Source: Mycobacterium sp. E1214
Lineage (GTDB): Bacteria > Actinomycetota > Actinomycetes > Mycobacteriales > Mycobacteriaceae
NCBI RefSeq assembly: GCF_001666755.1
Contig: NZ_LZJC01000162.1
Coordinates: forward strand, 1-64,000
Reading direction: 5' to 3'
DNA: 64,000 nt
A program made the translations under genes and the position numbers. The notes below the pieces were generated by a model that saw only the letters and a program-made list of their open reading frames with translations, was not told where the DNA came from and searched no databases. Shown piece after piece: positions 44,864 through 54,204 of this stretch. How positions within the stretch are numbered: position 1 is the stretch's first letter; every line of letters begins with the position of its first letter.

Positions 44864-46594
44864 TTATCGCGAGTGTGTGGGGATGGGTTGGCGGCCGCGC
44901 ACCAATTTGCCGGGGCGGGCGTCGGTGGGCACCCCGTTTTCGGCGATGATTTCCCCCGATACGACGGTCGCGACGTACCCGTCGGCGGTCTGGTCCAGGC
45001 GGCGCCCGCCCGCCGGAAGGTCGTAGGCGATCACCGGCTTGTGCAACCGCAGCCCCGCGTGATCGATCACGTTGAGGTCGGCCTTGAAGCCGACGGCGAT
45101 GCGGCCGCGGTCGCCGAGCCCGGCCACCCGTGCCGGCACGGAGGTCAGCTCCCGCACGGCCTCGGCCACCGAGAACCGCCCGGCCCTGCGGTCGCGCGCC
45201 CAGTGGGTCAGGAAGAACGTGGAATAGCTGGCGTCGCAGATCATTCCGTAATGCGCCCCGCCGTCGCCCAGGCCCAGCACCACGTCGTCGCGGTGCAGCA
45301 ATTCGCCGACGGTGTCCAGCGAGTTGCCCTGCAGGTTGCTCGTCGCGACCAGCAGCATGGCGCGGCCGTCGTCGTCGAGCAACCGGTCGTAGGCCTCCTC
45401 CATCGGATTCACCCCGCGCGCCCGGGCGCGCGCGCCGATGCTGTCCGCCGGGTCGGGCTCGTAATTGGGGTTGTCCCCCAACGGGTAGATCCAGTCCCAC
45501 ATCTGCGCGACGTAGAGGATCGGGTGCCCCTCGCCGGGCTTGTCGGCCAGGATCCGGGCGCGCACCTCGGGCTTGCGCATCTCGGCCACCCGCTCGGCGA
45601 GCGGCAGGTGCGCGATCTCGCGGTAGCTGGGGTAGAGCACGAACGGGTTCGCGGTCAGCTGCAACCCGATGATCAGCCCGATCGGGCGGGGCAACAGCTG
45701 GGCGGTGATGTCGCCGCCGGCGGCGTTCGCCTTCTCGATCATGGTGACGGCGTCCGGCCAGGTCGGGTCGCCGGAGTTGGCGACCACCAGGGTGAAGGTG
45801 AGCGGCAGGCCGACGTCCTCGGCGACGTCGAACACCGTCTGTAACACCGGCTGGTAGCCGCCGGCCGGGATGTCGGGCACGAACTGCAACAGGCCGCCGC
45901 CGCCGTCGACGACACCGCGGGCGATCTGCTCGATCTCCTCGCGGGCGGCGTCGTAGCTGGGGATCGGCGAGCCGCTCTCGGTCTTGTGGATGGTGAGCCG
46001 CGACGAGGCGAAACCGAGCGCCCCCACCTCGACGGCCTCCTTGGCGAGCGCGCGCATCTTGGCCAGGTCCTCGGCGGTGGCCGGCTCGCGGTTCGCGCCG
46101 CGCTGACCCATCACGTAGACCCGCAGCGGGGAGTGGGGCAGGTACGCCGCCACGTCGATGTCGCGCCGGCCGGAGTCGAGCGCATCCAGGTATTCGGGGA
46201 ACGTCTCCCAGGTCCACGGCAGGCCGTCGGTCATCACGACGCCCGGGATGTCCTCCACGCCGGCCATCACGTCGACGAGGACGTCGTGATCCTCCTGCCG
46301 GCACGGCGCGAAACCGACCCCGCAGTTGCCCATCACCACCGTCGTCACGCCGTGGGCCGACGACGGCGTCAGGCGCTCCGACCAGATGGACTGGCCGTCG
46401 TAATGGGTGTGTAGGTCGACGAAGCCGGGCGTGACGAGCAGCCCGGTGGCGTCGATCTCGCGTTCGGCGGCCTCGCCGTTGACGTCGCCGACGGCGGCGA
46501 TCACGCCATCGCGCACCCCGACGTCGCCGACGAACGGCTCACCGCCCAGCCCGTCGACGATGGTGCCATTGCGGATGACGAGGTCGTAAGCCAT
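44864..46594 (-). CDS. Amidohydrolase, N-acyl-D-amino-acid deacylase type
   Basis: A 576-residue TIM-barrel amidohydrolase. Metal-site segments are VDLHTHYDGQS near residue 65, TTVVMGNCGVGFAP near 90 (the Cys region typical of D-aminoacylases) and GLGDGGAHYGMICDAS near 450, with the C-terminal LNVIDHAGL of the small beta domain. Probable hydrolysis of an N-acyl D-amino acid or a related amide; substrate not certain. Starts 17 bases from the start of the divergent gene region. Confidence 0.85.
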   Translation of the reverse strand: MAYDLVIRNGTIVDGLGGEPFVGDVGVRDGVIAAVGDVNGEAAEREIDATGLLVTPGFVDLHTHYDGQSIWSERLTPSSAHGVTTVVMGNCGVGFAPCRQEDHDVLVDVMAGVEDIPGVVMTDGLPWTWETFPEYLDALDSGRRDIDVAAYLPHSPLRVYVMGQRGANREPATAEDLAKMRALAKEAVEVGALGFASSRLTIHKTESGSPIPSYDAAREEIEQIARGVVDGGGGLLQFVPDIPAGGYQPVLQTVFDVAEDVGLPLTFTLVVANSGDPTWPDAVTMIEKANAAGGDITAQLLPRPIGLIIGLQLTANPFVLYPSYREIAHLPLAERVAEMRKPEVRARILADKPGEGHPILYVAQMWDWIYPLGDNPNYEPDPADSIGARARARGVNPMEEAYDRLLDDDGRAMLLVATSNLQGNSLDTVGELLHRDDVVLGLGDGGAHYGMICDASYSTFFLTHWARDRRAGRFSVAEAVRELTSVPARVAGLGDRGRIAVGFKADLNVIDHAGLRLHKPVIAYDLPAGGRRLDQTADGYVATVVSGEIIAENGVPTDARPGKLVRGRQPIPTHSR

Positions 46595-46641
46595 GGGAAC
46601 AATCTACGACTGTGCCGGTCGCTCGTGCCAGGATCGCAAGT

Positions 46642-47154
46642 ATGCCTACTACCGACGCGGCCACCCAGGAAATGTTGCGGGACTTGTTCACCCGGCTGAT
46701 CGAGCATGTCGACGAAGTAACCGACGGTCTGACCGACGAGGTGTCGTACTACCGCCCGACTCCCACCGCCAACAGCATCGCCTGGCTGCTCTGGCACAGC
46801 GCGCGGGTGCAGGACCTGCAGCTGGCCGACGTGGCCGGTGTGGAACAGGTGTGGCTCCGCGACGGCTGGGTGGACCGCTTCGGCCTGGACCTGCCACGCA
46901 ACGACACCGGGTACGGGCACGGCCCCGACGAGGTGGGCAAGGTGCGGGCGCCGGCGGAGTTGTTGAGCGGCTACTACCACGCGGTGCACAAGCTGACGCT
47001 GGAATACATCGCCAGCGTGACCGCCGAGGAGCTCGCGCGCGTCGTGGACACCAACTGGGACCCGCCGGTGACGGCCAGCGCCCGGCTGGTCAGCATCATC
47101 GACGACTGCGCGCAGCACCTCGGACAGGCCGCCTACGTGCGGGGCATTCAGTAG
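46642..47154 (+). CDS. DinB-family (mycothiol-dependent-like) protein (Rv0443-like)
   Basis: A 170-residue four-helix protein of the DinB/DUF664 group. The metal-binding His positions are in SIAWLLWHSARVQD, YYHAVHKLTLEY and DDCAQHLGQAAYVRG. Members include mycothiol-dependent transferases and isomerases; the true reaction is unknown. ATG 46642 matches the length of the M. tuberculosis homologue (171 aa). Confidence 0.87.
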   Translation: MPTTDAATQEMLRDLFTRLIEHVDEVTDGLTDEVSYYRPTPTANSIAWLLWHSARVQDLQLADVAGVEQVWLRDGWVDRFGLDLPRNDTGYGHGPDEVGKVRAPAELLSGYYHAVHKLTLEYIASVTAEELARVVDTNWDPPVTASARLVSIIDDCAQHLGQAAYVRGIQ

Positions 47155-47163
47155 ATTCGCAGC

Positions 47164-48024
47164 GTGCGATTCGCGGCCGCGTTGTCCAGGGCGGTGTTGT
47201 GGCTGGCCACCGCGCTGGCGTTGACGGTCGCGATACCCGCGGCCTGGCTTCAGCTCAACGTCGTCGACGCCGACGGTTACGCGGCACTGGCCCGACGCGC
47301 GGCAGCTGACCCGTCGCTGCAGTCCGCCATCGCGGCTGAACTCACCACGCGCGCAATGGGTCTCATCGCCGCGCACGGTGGATCGCAGTACCCGGTCGAC
47401 GCCTCGCAGGTCCGCGACGCCGCCCGCGCCTTCACGGCGAGTCCGGCCTTCCCGCCGCTGTTCGCGCAGGCCAATCGCGAGGTGCACGGCTGGTTGTTCG
47501 GCGAGCCCGGGTCGGGCGGTGAGCAGTTGGCGATCGACGTCGCCCCGATGCTCAACGACAGCTCCATCCAACCGCTGCTGCGCCGCCACAACGTCGCCGT
47601 GCCGGCGAAATTGACCGTGCCGGTGACGGTTTCGTCGCCGTCGGTGCGGCAGGGGCGGCTCAGCCCGCTGGCCGACTGGGGACCGTGGCTGAGCGTGGGT
47701 GCGGTGGTGGTGGCCGGGGTCTGCGCGGCCCTGACGCTCCTTGCCGCGCGGCGCCGCGGCAAGGCGTTGAGCAGCCTGGGCGTGTGCGCGCTGCTGGTCG
47801 GCGCGGCCGGGTGGGCGGCCCTGGAGATCGTCGGGCGTCGCGTCGGCGCCGCGCTGAACCGCACGACCGGCGACGTGCGCCGCATCGCGGAGGTGATGGT
47901 CGGCACCGCCGAGGCCGGCGCGCATCACTGGCTGAACGTCACGCTGGTCGCGGGCGCGGCCCTGGCGGCGGCCGGTGTGCTGGTCGCGGTGCTCGCCGGC
48001 CTCGTCAGGAGTCCCGGCGGCTAG
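47164..48024 (+). CDS. Membrane protein with large external loop, unknown
   Basis: A 286-residue protein from GTG 47164. The first helix is at residues 8-28. A soluble loop to about residue 175 includes ALARRAAADPSLQSAIAAEL and WLFGEPGSGGEQLAIDVAPM. Three further helices are near 178-198, 205-222 and 262-282. This layout recurs in actinobacterial proteins of unknown function. It follows the DinB gene by nine bases and ends tail to tail with the DipZ-like gene, overlapping by three bases. Confidence 0.75.
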   Translation: MRFAAALSRAVLWLATALALTVAIPAAWLQLNVVDADGYAALARRAAADPSLQSAIAAELTTRAMGLIAAHGGSQYPVDASQVRDAARAFTASPAFPPLFAQANREVHGWLFGEPGSGGEQLAIDVAPMLNDSSIQPLLRRHNVAVPAKLTVPVTVSSPSVRQGRLSPLADWGPWLSVGAVVVAGVCAALTLLAARRRGKALSSLGVCALLVGAAGWAALEIVGRRVGAALNRTTGDVRRIAEVMVGTAEAGAHHWLNVTLVAGAALAAAGVLVAVLAGLVRSPGG

Positions 48025-49754
48025 CCGAAGGTGAACGAGAACACCTGCAGACCCGGGCTGACCCGCATGTCGAGCTGGTCGCCGTGCGCTCCGGCGTCGG
48101 CGACGATGTGGTGCAGGGTGGGCGCCCCGCCGATCGGCGTCGTGGTGGTCTGCCCGTCTCGCGTCACGGTGAGGGTGCCGGTGCCCCCGACGACGGCGTA
48201 GACGTCCTTGGCGGTGTAGTTCAGCCGGATGGCGGCGTCGTCGCTGTCCGCGGTGGCGCCCTGGTCGTCGAGCTTCCAGCGGCCGTGCAGCGCGAACTTG
48301 TCGCCCGGCAGCGACGCCGGGTAGTCGAACGCCGCGGTGCCCGCCTTGTAGTCGCCGGTGCCGCCGTAGTTCGCGGCCCGCTCCACGCCCAGGTAGGTCT
48401 CCGGCGTCAGCCGGGTCTGTGGGGTGGTGTCAGGCGCGTGGGCCGGCGAGGGCAACTGGGTACCGGGATGGGCGTCGACCAGCAAATCGCGGATCAGTTT
48501 CTCGGTGCCGTCGTAGTCGCCTTCGCCGAACTTTGTGTGCCGCACTTGGCCGTTCGCGTCGATCAGGTACTCGGCCGGCCAGTACAGGTTGGAGAAGTTG
48601 TTCCATGTCGCATAGTCGTTGTCCAGCGCGACGGGATAGTCGATATGCAGCCCGGCGGCGCCGCTGTCCACGTTGGACAGGACTCGCTCGAACGCGTACT
48701 CGGGCGTGTGGACCCCGACGACGACGAAGCCGCTGTCGCGGTAGCGGTTGTACCAGTCGACCACGTGCGGGATGGCGCGCTGGCAATTGATGCACGAGTA
48801 GGCCCAGAAGTCGATCAGGACCACCTTGCCCCGCACCGCCGCCGGATCCAGCGGTTTGCCGTCCGGGGTGTTGAGCCATCCGGAGATGCCGGCGATAGCC
48901 GGTGCCGGTCCGCACTGCTGCAGCTGCGTGGCGCCGTCCATGCAATCGGTCAGCGCGCCGTTGACGCTGACCCCGCCCGCGCTCAGCTGCAGGCCGCTGG
49001 ACCCGGGCGGCGGCGGCGTCGCCGGGCCGGAGTTCAGCGTGCGCTGGATGTCGTCGGCGCCGATCTTGTTTTGCATCGCCGTCGTGTAGTCGGGAACCGC
49101 GCGCTGCAGCATCGCCGGCAGGTTGAACACCAGCGCGACGGCCAGCAAGACCATCATGACGCCGCCGGCGATCTGGATCGCGCGTTGGCGGCGGCGGAAC
49201 GCGGCGATGCGTTCCGCGACGCGCCGCCCCGCCAACGCGAACGCCAGCAGCGGCACCGCGTTGCCGAGCGCGAAGGTGCCAGTCAGCACCAGCGCGCCGG
49301 CCCCGATCGATTGCGTGCCGCCGGCGACCACGATCGCGGCGAGGACCGGGCCGGCGCAGGGCACATACAGCGCGCCCAGCGTCAGGCCCAGCCCGAAACC
49401 GTCTGTATTGGGCCCGATCTGACGCTGCGGCAGGTACGCGAACGGTCGTTCGATGAGGTGCTGCAGCGGCGGGAAGATCAACCCCAGGCCGATCAGCACC
49501 AGCACCACCAGGGCCGCCCACCTGATGGCGTCCTGCGGCAGGTGCAGCGCGGTCAGCAGCGCCGAGCCGATCAAGGTGGCCACCGAGAAGCTGCACACCA
49601 GACCCGCGATCACCAGGTACGGCCGGGCGGCCGAACTGATGCCGCGGGAGCTGCTCGCGCCGGATAACAGAATCACCGGCAGCACGGGCAGGATGCACGG
49701 CGAGATCCCGGTGATGAGGCCGCCGAGGAATCCGATCAACGCGATGGTCTGCAT
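48021..49754 (-). CDS. DipZ-like fusion: CcdA membrane domain, thioredoxin-like domain, C-terminal jelly-roll-like domain
   Basis: A 577-residue thiol-redox protein. The N-terminal 220 residues are a CcdA-type electron carrier with GISPCILPVLPVIL and GALYVPCAGPVLAA holding the two functional Cys. A hydrophilic linker contains two more Cys. The extracellular thioredoxin-like domain at about 305-440 has VVLIDFWAYSCINCQRAIPH, a CxxC centre. The last 130 residues (YLGVERAANYGGTGDYKAGT onward) are beta-rich, as in DipZ of M. tuberculosis (Rv2874, about 695 aa). It should move electrons from cytoplasmic thioredoxin to the cell envelope. Divergent from the TetR-mmpSL unit and sharing its operator region. 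Confidence 0.88.
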   Translation of the reverse strand: MQTIALIGFLGGLITGISPCILPVLPVILLSGASSSRGISSAARPYLVIAGLVCSFSVATLIGSALLTALHLPQDAIRWAALVVLVLIGLGLIFPPLQHLIERPFAYLPQRQIGPNTDGFGLGLTLGALYVPCAGPVLAAIVVAGGTQSIGAGALVLTGTFALGNAVPLLAFALAGRRVAERIAAFRRRQRAIQIAGGVMMVLLAVALVFNLPAMLQRAVPDYTTAMQNKIGADDIQRTLNSGPATPPPPGSSGLQLSAGGVSVNGALTDCMDGATQLQQCGPAPAIAGISGWLNTPDGKPLDPAAVRGKVVLIDFWAYSCINCQRAIPHVVDWYNRYRDSGFVVVGVHTPEYAFERVLSNVDSGAAGLHIDYPVALDNDYATWNNFSNLYWPAEYLIDANGQVRHTKFGEGDYDGTEKLIRDLLVDAHPGTQLPSPAHAPDTTPQTRLTPETYLGVERAANYGGTGDYKAGTAAFDYPASLPGDKFALHGRWKLDDQGATADSDDAAIRLNYTAKDVYAVVGGTGTLTVTRDGQTTTTPIGGAPTLHHIVADAGAHGDQLDMRVSPGLQVFSFTFG

Positions 49755-49824
49755 GGCTGCTTTCTGGATCGGCGGGTCATGCTCCTACCTTTACCCACTG
49801 GCGACGACCGCGCCGTCAGCCGTA

Positions 49825-49869
49825 ACAAATCACGCGCTGTGCGTTATACAAATCACACAATGTGCGTTA
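49825..49869. promoter_or_regulatory. Two direct 22-bp operator-like repeats between dipZ and tetR
   Basis: acaaatcacgcgctgtgcgtta (49825-49846) and acaaatcacacaatgtgcgtta (49848-49869) repeat with a 23-bp period and differ at three positions. The second has a dyad, cacacaatgtg. They lie in the divergent promoter region, 10-55 bases before the TetR start, and are the best candidate TetR binding sites. Confidence 0.75.
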
Positions 49870-49879
49870 CGCTCGGCCG

Positions 49880-50548
49880 GTGGCGCAACTCACGTTCCAG
49901 CGCGCCCGCACCGAGGAGAAAAAGCGCCAACGTGCGGAGGCCCTCGTGGAGGCCGCGCGTTCGCTGGCGCTGGAAACGGGTGTCGCGTCGGTGACCCTGA
50001 CCGCCGTCGCCAGCCGCGCCGGGATTCACTATTCGGCGGTGCGCCGTTACTTCACCTCGCACAAGGAAGTGCTGCTGCATCTGTCCGCCGAGGGGTGGGT
50101 GCGGTGGTCGAACACCGTGTCGGAGAGGCTCGCCGAGCCCGGCGCGAAGTCCCCGTCGCTGATCGCCCAGACGCTGGCCGACGCGCTGGCCGCGGACCCG
50201 CTGTTCTGTGACCTGTTGGCCAACCTGCACCTACACCTCGAACACGAGGTGGACGCCGAGCGGGTGGTCGAGGTGAAACGGATCAGCACCGCCGCCACGC
50301 TCTCGCTCGCCGACGCCATCGAGAGCGGGCTGCCGGAACTCGGCCGCTCGGGGGCGCTCGACATCCTGCTGGCCGCATACTCGTTGGCGGCCACGCTGTG
50401 GCAGGTCGCCAACCCGCCAGAACGCCTCACCGACGTTTACGCCGAGGAGCCGGAAGTGGTGCCGCCCGAGTGGAACTTGGATTTCGCCTCCGCTCTGACT
50501 CGCCTGCTGACCGCCACGTGCGTCGGCCTCATCACCGAGAAGCCATGA
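49880..50548 (+). CDS. TetR-family regulator of the mmpS/mmpL operon (Rv0452-like)
   Basis: A 222-residue TetR protein. The GTG at 49880 was used because the earlier GTG (49862) lies inside the operator repeat. The helix-turn-helix is ALVEAARSLALETGVASVTL, then TAVASRAGIHYSAVRRYF. Its place directly before mmpS/mmpL matches Rv0452, the regulator beside mmpS4/mmpL4. A shared transcript is likely, with 34 bases to mmpS. Confidence 0.88.
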   Translation: MAQLTFQRARTEEKKRQRAEALVEAARSLALETGVASVTLTAVASRAGIHYSAVRRYFTSHKEVLLHLSAEGWVRWSNTVSERLAEPGAKSPSLIAQTLADALAADPLFCDLLANLHLHLEHEVDAERVVEVKRISTAATLSLADAIESGLPELGRSGALDILLAAYSLAATLWQVANPPERLTDVYAEEPEVVPPEWNLDFASALTRLLTATCVGLITEKP

Positions 50549-50582
50549 ACACCACGACGTACCACAAGGACATGGAGCGCCC

Positions 50583-51131
50583 ATGACGACCACTGAGCCA
50601 AGGACCGAGCCACTGCGCAGGCAGGGCTCCGCCGGCGGGGAGGGCGATGAGGCCGCCCCGCGGCGCGCCAGGAAGAAGGGGTTCTTCGCGCGCTTCTGGC
50701 TGGTGCTCACCATCGCCGCCGTCGTCGCGCTGTCGGGGTTCGTCGTCTACCGCTTGCACGGCGTCTTCGGCGTTCACCGCGGTTCCTTCGGGGGTGGCAC
50801 CTCGGGCGAGGTCCTCGACCAGTTCAACGCCAAAACCATCACGCTCGAGGTCTGGGGCGCGCCGGGCAGCACGGCGACCATCAACTACCTCGACGAGAAC
50901 TCCCACCCGCAGCAGGCGCTCAACGTGCCCTTGCCCTGGAGCAAAGTCTTGAGTTCAACGAAGCCCGGCATCCCGGCAAACCTGGTGGCCCAAGGCGACG
51001 GCAGCTGGATCGCCTGCCGATTCGTCGTCAACAACCACGACGGGCACGGTGACGTCATCAAGGCTCCGAATCAGTCGCCCCCCAACGAAACGGTGAACGC
51101 CTTCGTGTACTGCCTGGACAAGTCCGCATGA
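50583..51131 (+). CDS. MmpS-family accessory protein
   Basis: A 182-residue protein with GGAG five bases before ATG 50583. The cytoplasmic N-terminus of about 35 residues is Arg/Glu-rich and longer than in M. tuberculosis MmpS4 (140 aa). One membrane helix follows (FWLVLTIAAVVALSGFVVYR), then the external MmpS beta domain with ITLEVWGAPGSTATINYLDE, NLVAQGDGSWIACRFVVNN and the final VNAFVYCLDKSA with the disulfide Cys pair. Coupled to mmpL by an ATGA overlap. Position suggests MmpS4; the family is certain, the exact orthology is not. Confidence 0.9.
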   Translation: MTTTEPRTEPLRRQGSAGGEGDEAAPRRARKKGFFARFWLVLTIAAVVALSGFVVYRLHGVFGVHRGSFGGGTSGEVLDQFNAKTITLEVWGAPGSTATINYLDENSHPQQALNVPLPWSKVLSSTKPGIPANLVAQGDGSWIACRFVVNNHDGHGDVIKAPNQSPPNETVNAFVYCLDKSA

Positions 51132-54058
51132 GCGAATCAGTCGAGGCTGCGCCGCGCGTCGAGCAGCCACTGATCCCGCCGTTCCTGCCGCGGATGATCC
51201 ACCGGCTCGCGCTGCCGATCGTCCTGGTGTGGTTGGGCATCGTGTTCGTCACCAACACCGTGGCGCCGCAGCTGGAGGTCGTGTCCAAGAAGCATTCGGT
51301 GTCGCAGAGCCCCACGGACGCGGTGTCGTTCCAGTCGATGATGCGGGTTGGATCGACGTTCAAAGAGTTCAACTCCGACAGCTCCGCGATGATCCTGCTC
51401 GAGGGCGACAAGCCGCTGGGGGCCGACGCGCACCGCTACTACGACGAGATCGTCAAGCGACTCGAGCAGGACAAGAAGCACGTCCAGCACGTCCAGGACT
51501 TCTGGAGCGACCCGCTGACCGCCGCGGGTTCGCAAAGCCACGACCAGAAGGCCGCGTACGTCCAGGTGTACCTCGCCGGCAACATGGGCGGCGGGATGTC
51601 CGCCGAGTCCAGCGACGCCGTCCGCAAGATCGTGGACTCGGTGCCGGCGCCGCCGGGGATCAAGGCCTACGTCACCGGGGCGGCCCCGCTGTTCGCCGAC
51701 CAGTCGCACGCGGGTGAGAAGGGCGTCGCGGTAGTCACCATGATCACCTTCCTGGTGATCGTGGTGATGCTGCTGTTCGTCTACCGCTCGATCGTCACCG
51801 TTTTGATCATGCTGTTGATGGTCTTCGTCGAGTTGGCCGCGGCCCGCGGTGTCGTCGCGACGCTCGGCAACTACGGCATCATGGGCCTGTCGACGTTCGC
51901 CAACAACATGCTCGTGCTGATGGCGATCGCGGCCGGAACGGACTACGCGATCTTCGTGGTCGGCCGCTACCACGAGGCCCGCGGTCTGGGCGAGACGCGC
52001 GAACAAGCGTTCTACACCATGTTCCACAGCACGGCCCACGTCGTGCTGGGGTCGGGGCTGACCATCGCCGGCGCGATGTACTGCCTGAGCTTCTGCCGGT
52101 TGCCCTACTTCTCGTCCCTGGGCGTCCCGTGCGCCGTCGGCATGCTGGTCGCGGTCCTCGCGGCCTTGACGCTGGCGCCGGCGGTCCTGACCGTGGCGTC
52201 GTTCTTCAAGCTGCTGGACCCGAAGCGCAAGCTGCAGACGCGGGGCTGGCGCCGCATCGGCACCGCCATCGTCCGGTGGCCCGCACCCGTTCTCGCGGTG
52301 ACCATCGCCGCGGCCCTGGTCGGCCTGCTCGCGCTGCCCGGCTACAAGACGGACTACGACACCCGCCACTTCCTGCCGGCGGACACCCCGGCCAACATCG
52401 GCTATGCCGCCGCCGACCGGCACTTCGATCAGGCCCGGCTCAACCCCGAGCTGCTGATGATCGAGACCGACCACGACCTGCGCAACCCGGCCGACTTCAT
52501 CGTCTTGGACAAGGTCGCCAAGGCGGTCTTCCACATCCCCGGCATCGGCCGGGTGCAGACCATCACCCGACCGTTGGGCACGCCGCTCGACCACAGCACC
52601 CTCGGGTTCCAGATGGGTGCGCAATCGGCCGGCCGGCTCCAGACCCAGCACTATCAGGAAGAGCAGGCGCAAAACCTGCTGAAGCAGGCGGACGAGCTCA
52701 AGAAGACGATGGCCACGCTGCACGAGCAGATGCAGGTCACCCAGGATCTGAGCAACACCACGCACGAGACCACCAGGCTCACCAAGGAAACCGTGCAGAT
52801 CACCGAGGCGCTGCGCGACGACATCGCCAACTTCGACGACTTCTTCCGGCCGATCCGCAGCTTCTTCTACTGGGAGAAGCACTGTTACGACATCCCGGCG
52901 TGCTGGGCGCTGCGGTCGGTGTTCAACGCGCTCGACGGCATCGACCAGGTGGCGCAGAACATCGTGAACCTCAGCGCGAACCTGGACAAGCTGGATCAGA
53001 TCCAGCCGAAGTTGGTGGCGCTGATCCCGCCGCAGATCGAGAGCCAGCAGCGCAACCTCGACACCGTGATGTCGAACTACGCGATCACCAACGGCCTCAA
53101 CGACCAGGCGAAGGCGCAGGCCGACAACGCCACCGCCCAAGGCGACGCGTTCGACAAGGCCAAGAACGACGACACGTTCTACCTTCCGCCGGAGGCGTTC
53201 AAGAGCCCGGACTTCGCGCGGGGTCTCAAGCAGTTCATCTCGCCGGACGGGCACGCGGTCCGGTTGATCATCTCTCACGAGGGTGACCCGGCGACTCCGG
53301 AAGGCATCAGCCACATCGAACCGATCAAGCAGGCCGTGCACGAGGCGATCAAGGGCACGCCCTGGGAGGGCGCCAAGGTCTACCTCGGCGGCACCGCCGC
53401 GACGTACAAGGACATGCACGACGGTTCCGACATCGACCTGATCATCGCCGGCATCTCCGCAGCCACGCTGATCTTCATCATCATGTTGGTGATCACCCGA
53501 AGCGTCGTGGCGGCCTTCGTGATCGTCGGCACGGTGCTGTTGTCATTGGGCGCCTCGTTCGGCCTCTCGGTGCTGGTGTGGCAGTACATCCTGGGTATCA
53601 AGCTGCACTGGATGGTGCTGGCGATGGCGATCATCTTGCTGCTGGCGGTCGGCTCCGACTACAACCTGTTGTTGATCTCGCGGTTCAAGGAGGAAATCCA
53701 CGCCGGGCTCAGAACCGGCACGATCCGCGCGATAGCCGGTTCCGGCTCGGTGGTGACGTCGGCCGGTTTGGTGTTCGCCGCCACCATGGCCACGTTCATG
53801 TTCAGCCCGCTGCTGGTGATGGCCCAGGTGGGCACGACGATCGCGCTGGGCCTGCTGTTCGACACCTTGATCGTGCGGTCGTTCATGACGCCGTCGCTGG
53901 CCGCCTTGCTCGGGCGCTGGTTCTGGTGGCCGCAGCACGTGCGTCCGCGGCCGGCCAGCACCATGCTGCGACCGTACGGGCCGCGACCCGCCGTGCGGGA
54001 GCTGCTGCTGAAGAACGTCGAGGAGCACCCGGCGGGCGGATTGGTGCAGCCGCGCTGA
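51128..54058 (+). CDS. MmpL-family RND exporter (MmpL4/5-like)
   Basis: A 976-residue transporter with about 12 helices in two halves, each with a large external loop. The proton-relay segments are GTDYAIFVVGRYHEAR in the first half and GSDYNLLLISRFKEE in the second, with the paired Asp-Tyr. The second external loop has a long coiled-coil-forming stretch (LLKQADELKKTMATLHEQMQ), typical of the siderophore and glycopeptidolipid-type MmpL4/5 branch. Together with MmpS and the neighbouring Rv0455c homologue it suggests export of siderophores or lipids. Substrate not certain. Confidence 0.92.
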   Translation: MSESVEAAPRVEQPLIPPFLPRMIHRLALPIVLVWLGIVFVTNTVAPQLEVVSKKHSVSQSPTDAVSFQSMMRVGSTFKEFNSDSSAMILLEGDKPLGADAHRYYDEIVKRLEQDKKHVQHVQDFWSDPLTAAGSQSHDQKAAYVQVYLAGNMGGGMSAESSDAVRKIVDSVPAPPGIKAYVTGAAPLFADQSHAGEKGVAVVTMITFLVIVVMLLFVYRSIVTVLIMLLMVFVELAAARGVVATLGNYGIMGLSTFANNMLVLMAIAAGTDYAIFVVGRYHEARGLGETREQAFYTMFHSTAHVVLGSGLTIAGAMYCLSFCRLPYFSSLGVPCAVGMLVAVLAALTLAPAVLTVASFFKLLDPKRKLQTRGWRRIGTAIVRWPAPVLAVTIAAALVGLLALPGYKTDYDTRHFLPADTPANIGYAAADRHFDQARLNPELLMIETDHDLRNPADFIVLDKVAKAVFHIPGIGRVQTITRPLGTPLDHSTLGFQMGAQSAGRLQTQHYQEEQAQNLLKQADELKKTMATLHEQMQVTQDLSNTTHETTRLTKETVQITEALRDDIANFDDFFRPIRSFFYWEKHCYDIPACWALRSVFNALDGIDQVAQNIVNLSANLDKLDQIQPKLVALIPPQIESQQRNLDTVMSNYAITNGLNDQAKAQADNATAQGDAFDKAKNDDTFYLPPEAFKSPDFARGLKQFISPDGHAVRLIISHEGDPATPEGISHIEPIKQAVHEAIKGTPWEGAKVYLGGTAATYKDMHDGSDIDLIIAGISAATLIFIIMLVITRSVVAAFVIVGTVLLSLGASFGLSVLVWQYILGIKLHWMVLAMAIILLLAVGSDYNLLLISRFKEEIHAGLRTGTIRAIAGSGSVVTSAGLVFAATMATFMFSPLLVMAQVGTTIALGLLFDTLIVRSFMTPSLAALLGRWFWWPQHVRPRPASTMLRPYGPRPAVRELLLKNVEEHPAGGLVQPR

Positions 54059-54145
54059 TCGCCGCGGGCGGAGCTCTCGGCGCGTGCCCGGTGACGGCCG
54101 CCGGTCTGGCGGGCCGCCCGGCACGCCGCGCGACGGCTCAGGTGT

Positions 54146-54189
54146 AAAAAAATCGCCGGTAGCGGCGCCTTAGGCGCTGCTACCGGCGA
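54146..54189 (-). terminator. Rho-independent terminator of the Rv0455c-like gene
   Basis: Read on the minus strand, a 17-bp stem with one mismatch (tcgccggtagcagcgcc and its partner, loop taa) is followed by A and seven T at 54152-54146. It lies 15 bases after the stop of the minus-strand gene and also closes the gap to mmpL. Confidence 0.93.
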
Positions 54190-54204
54190 GATAACTGTGG
54201 GGGC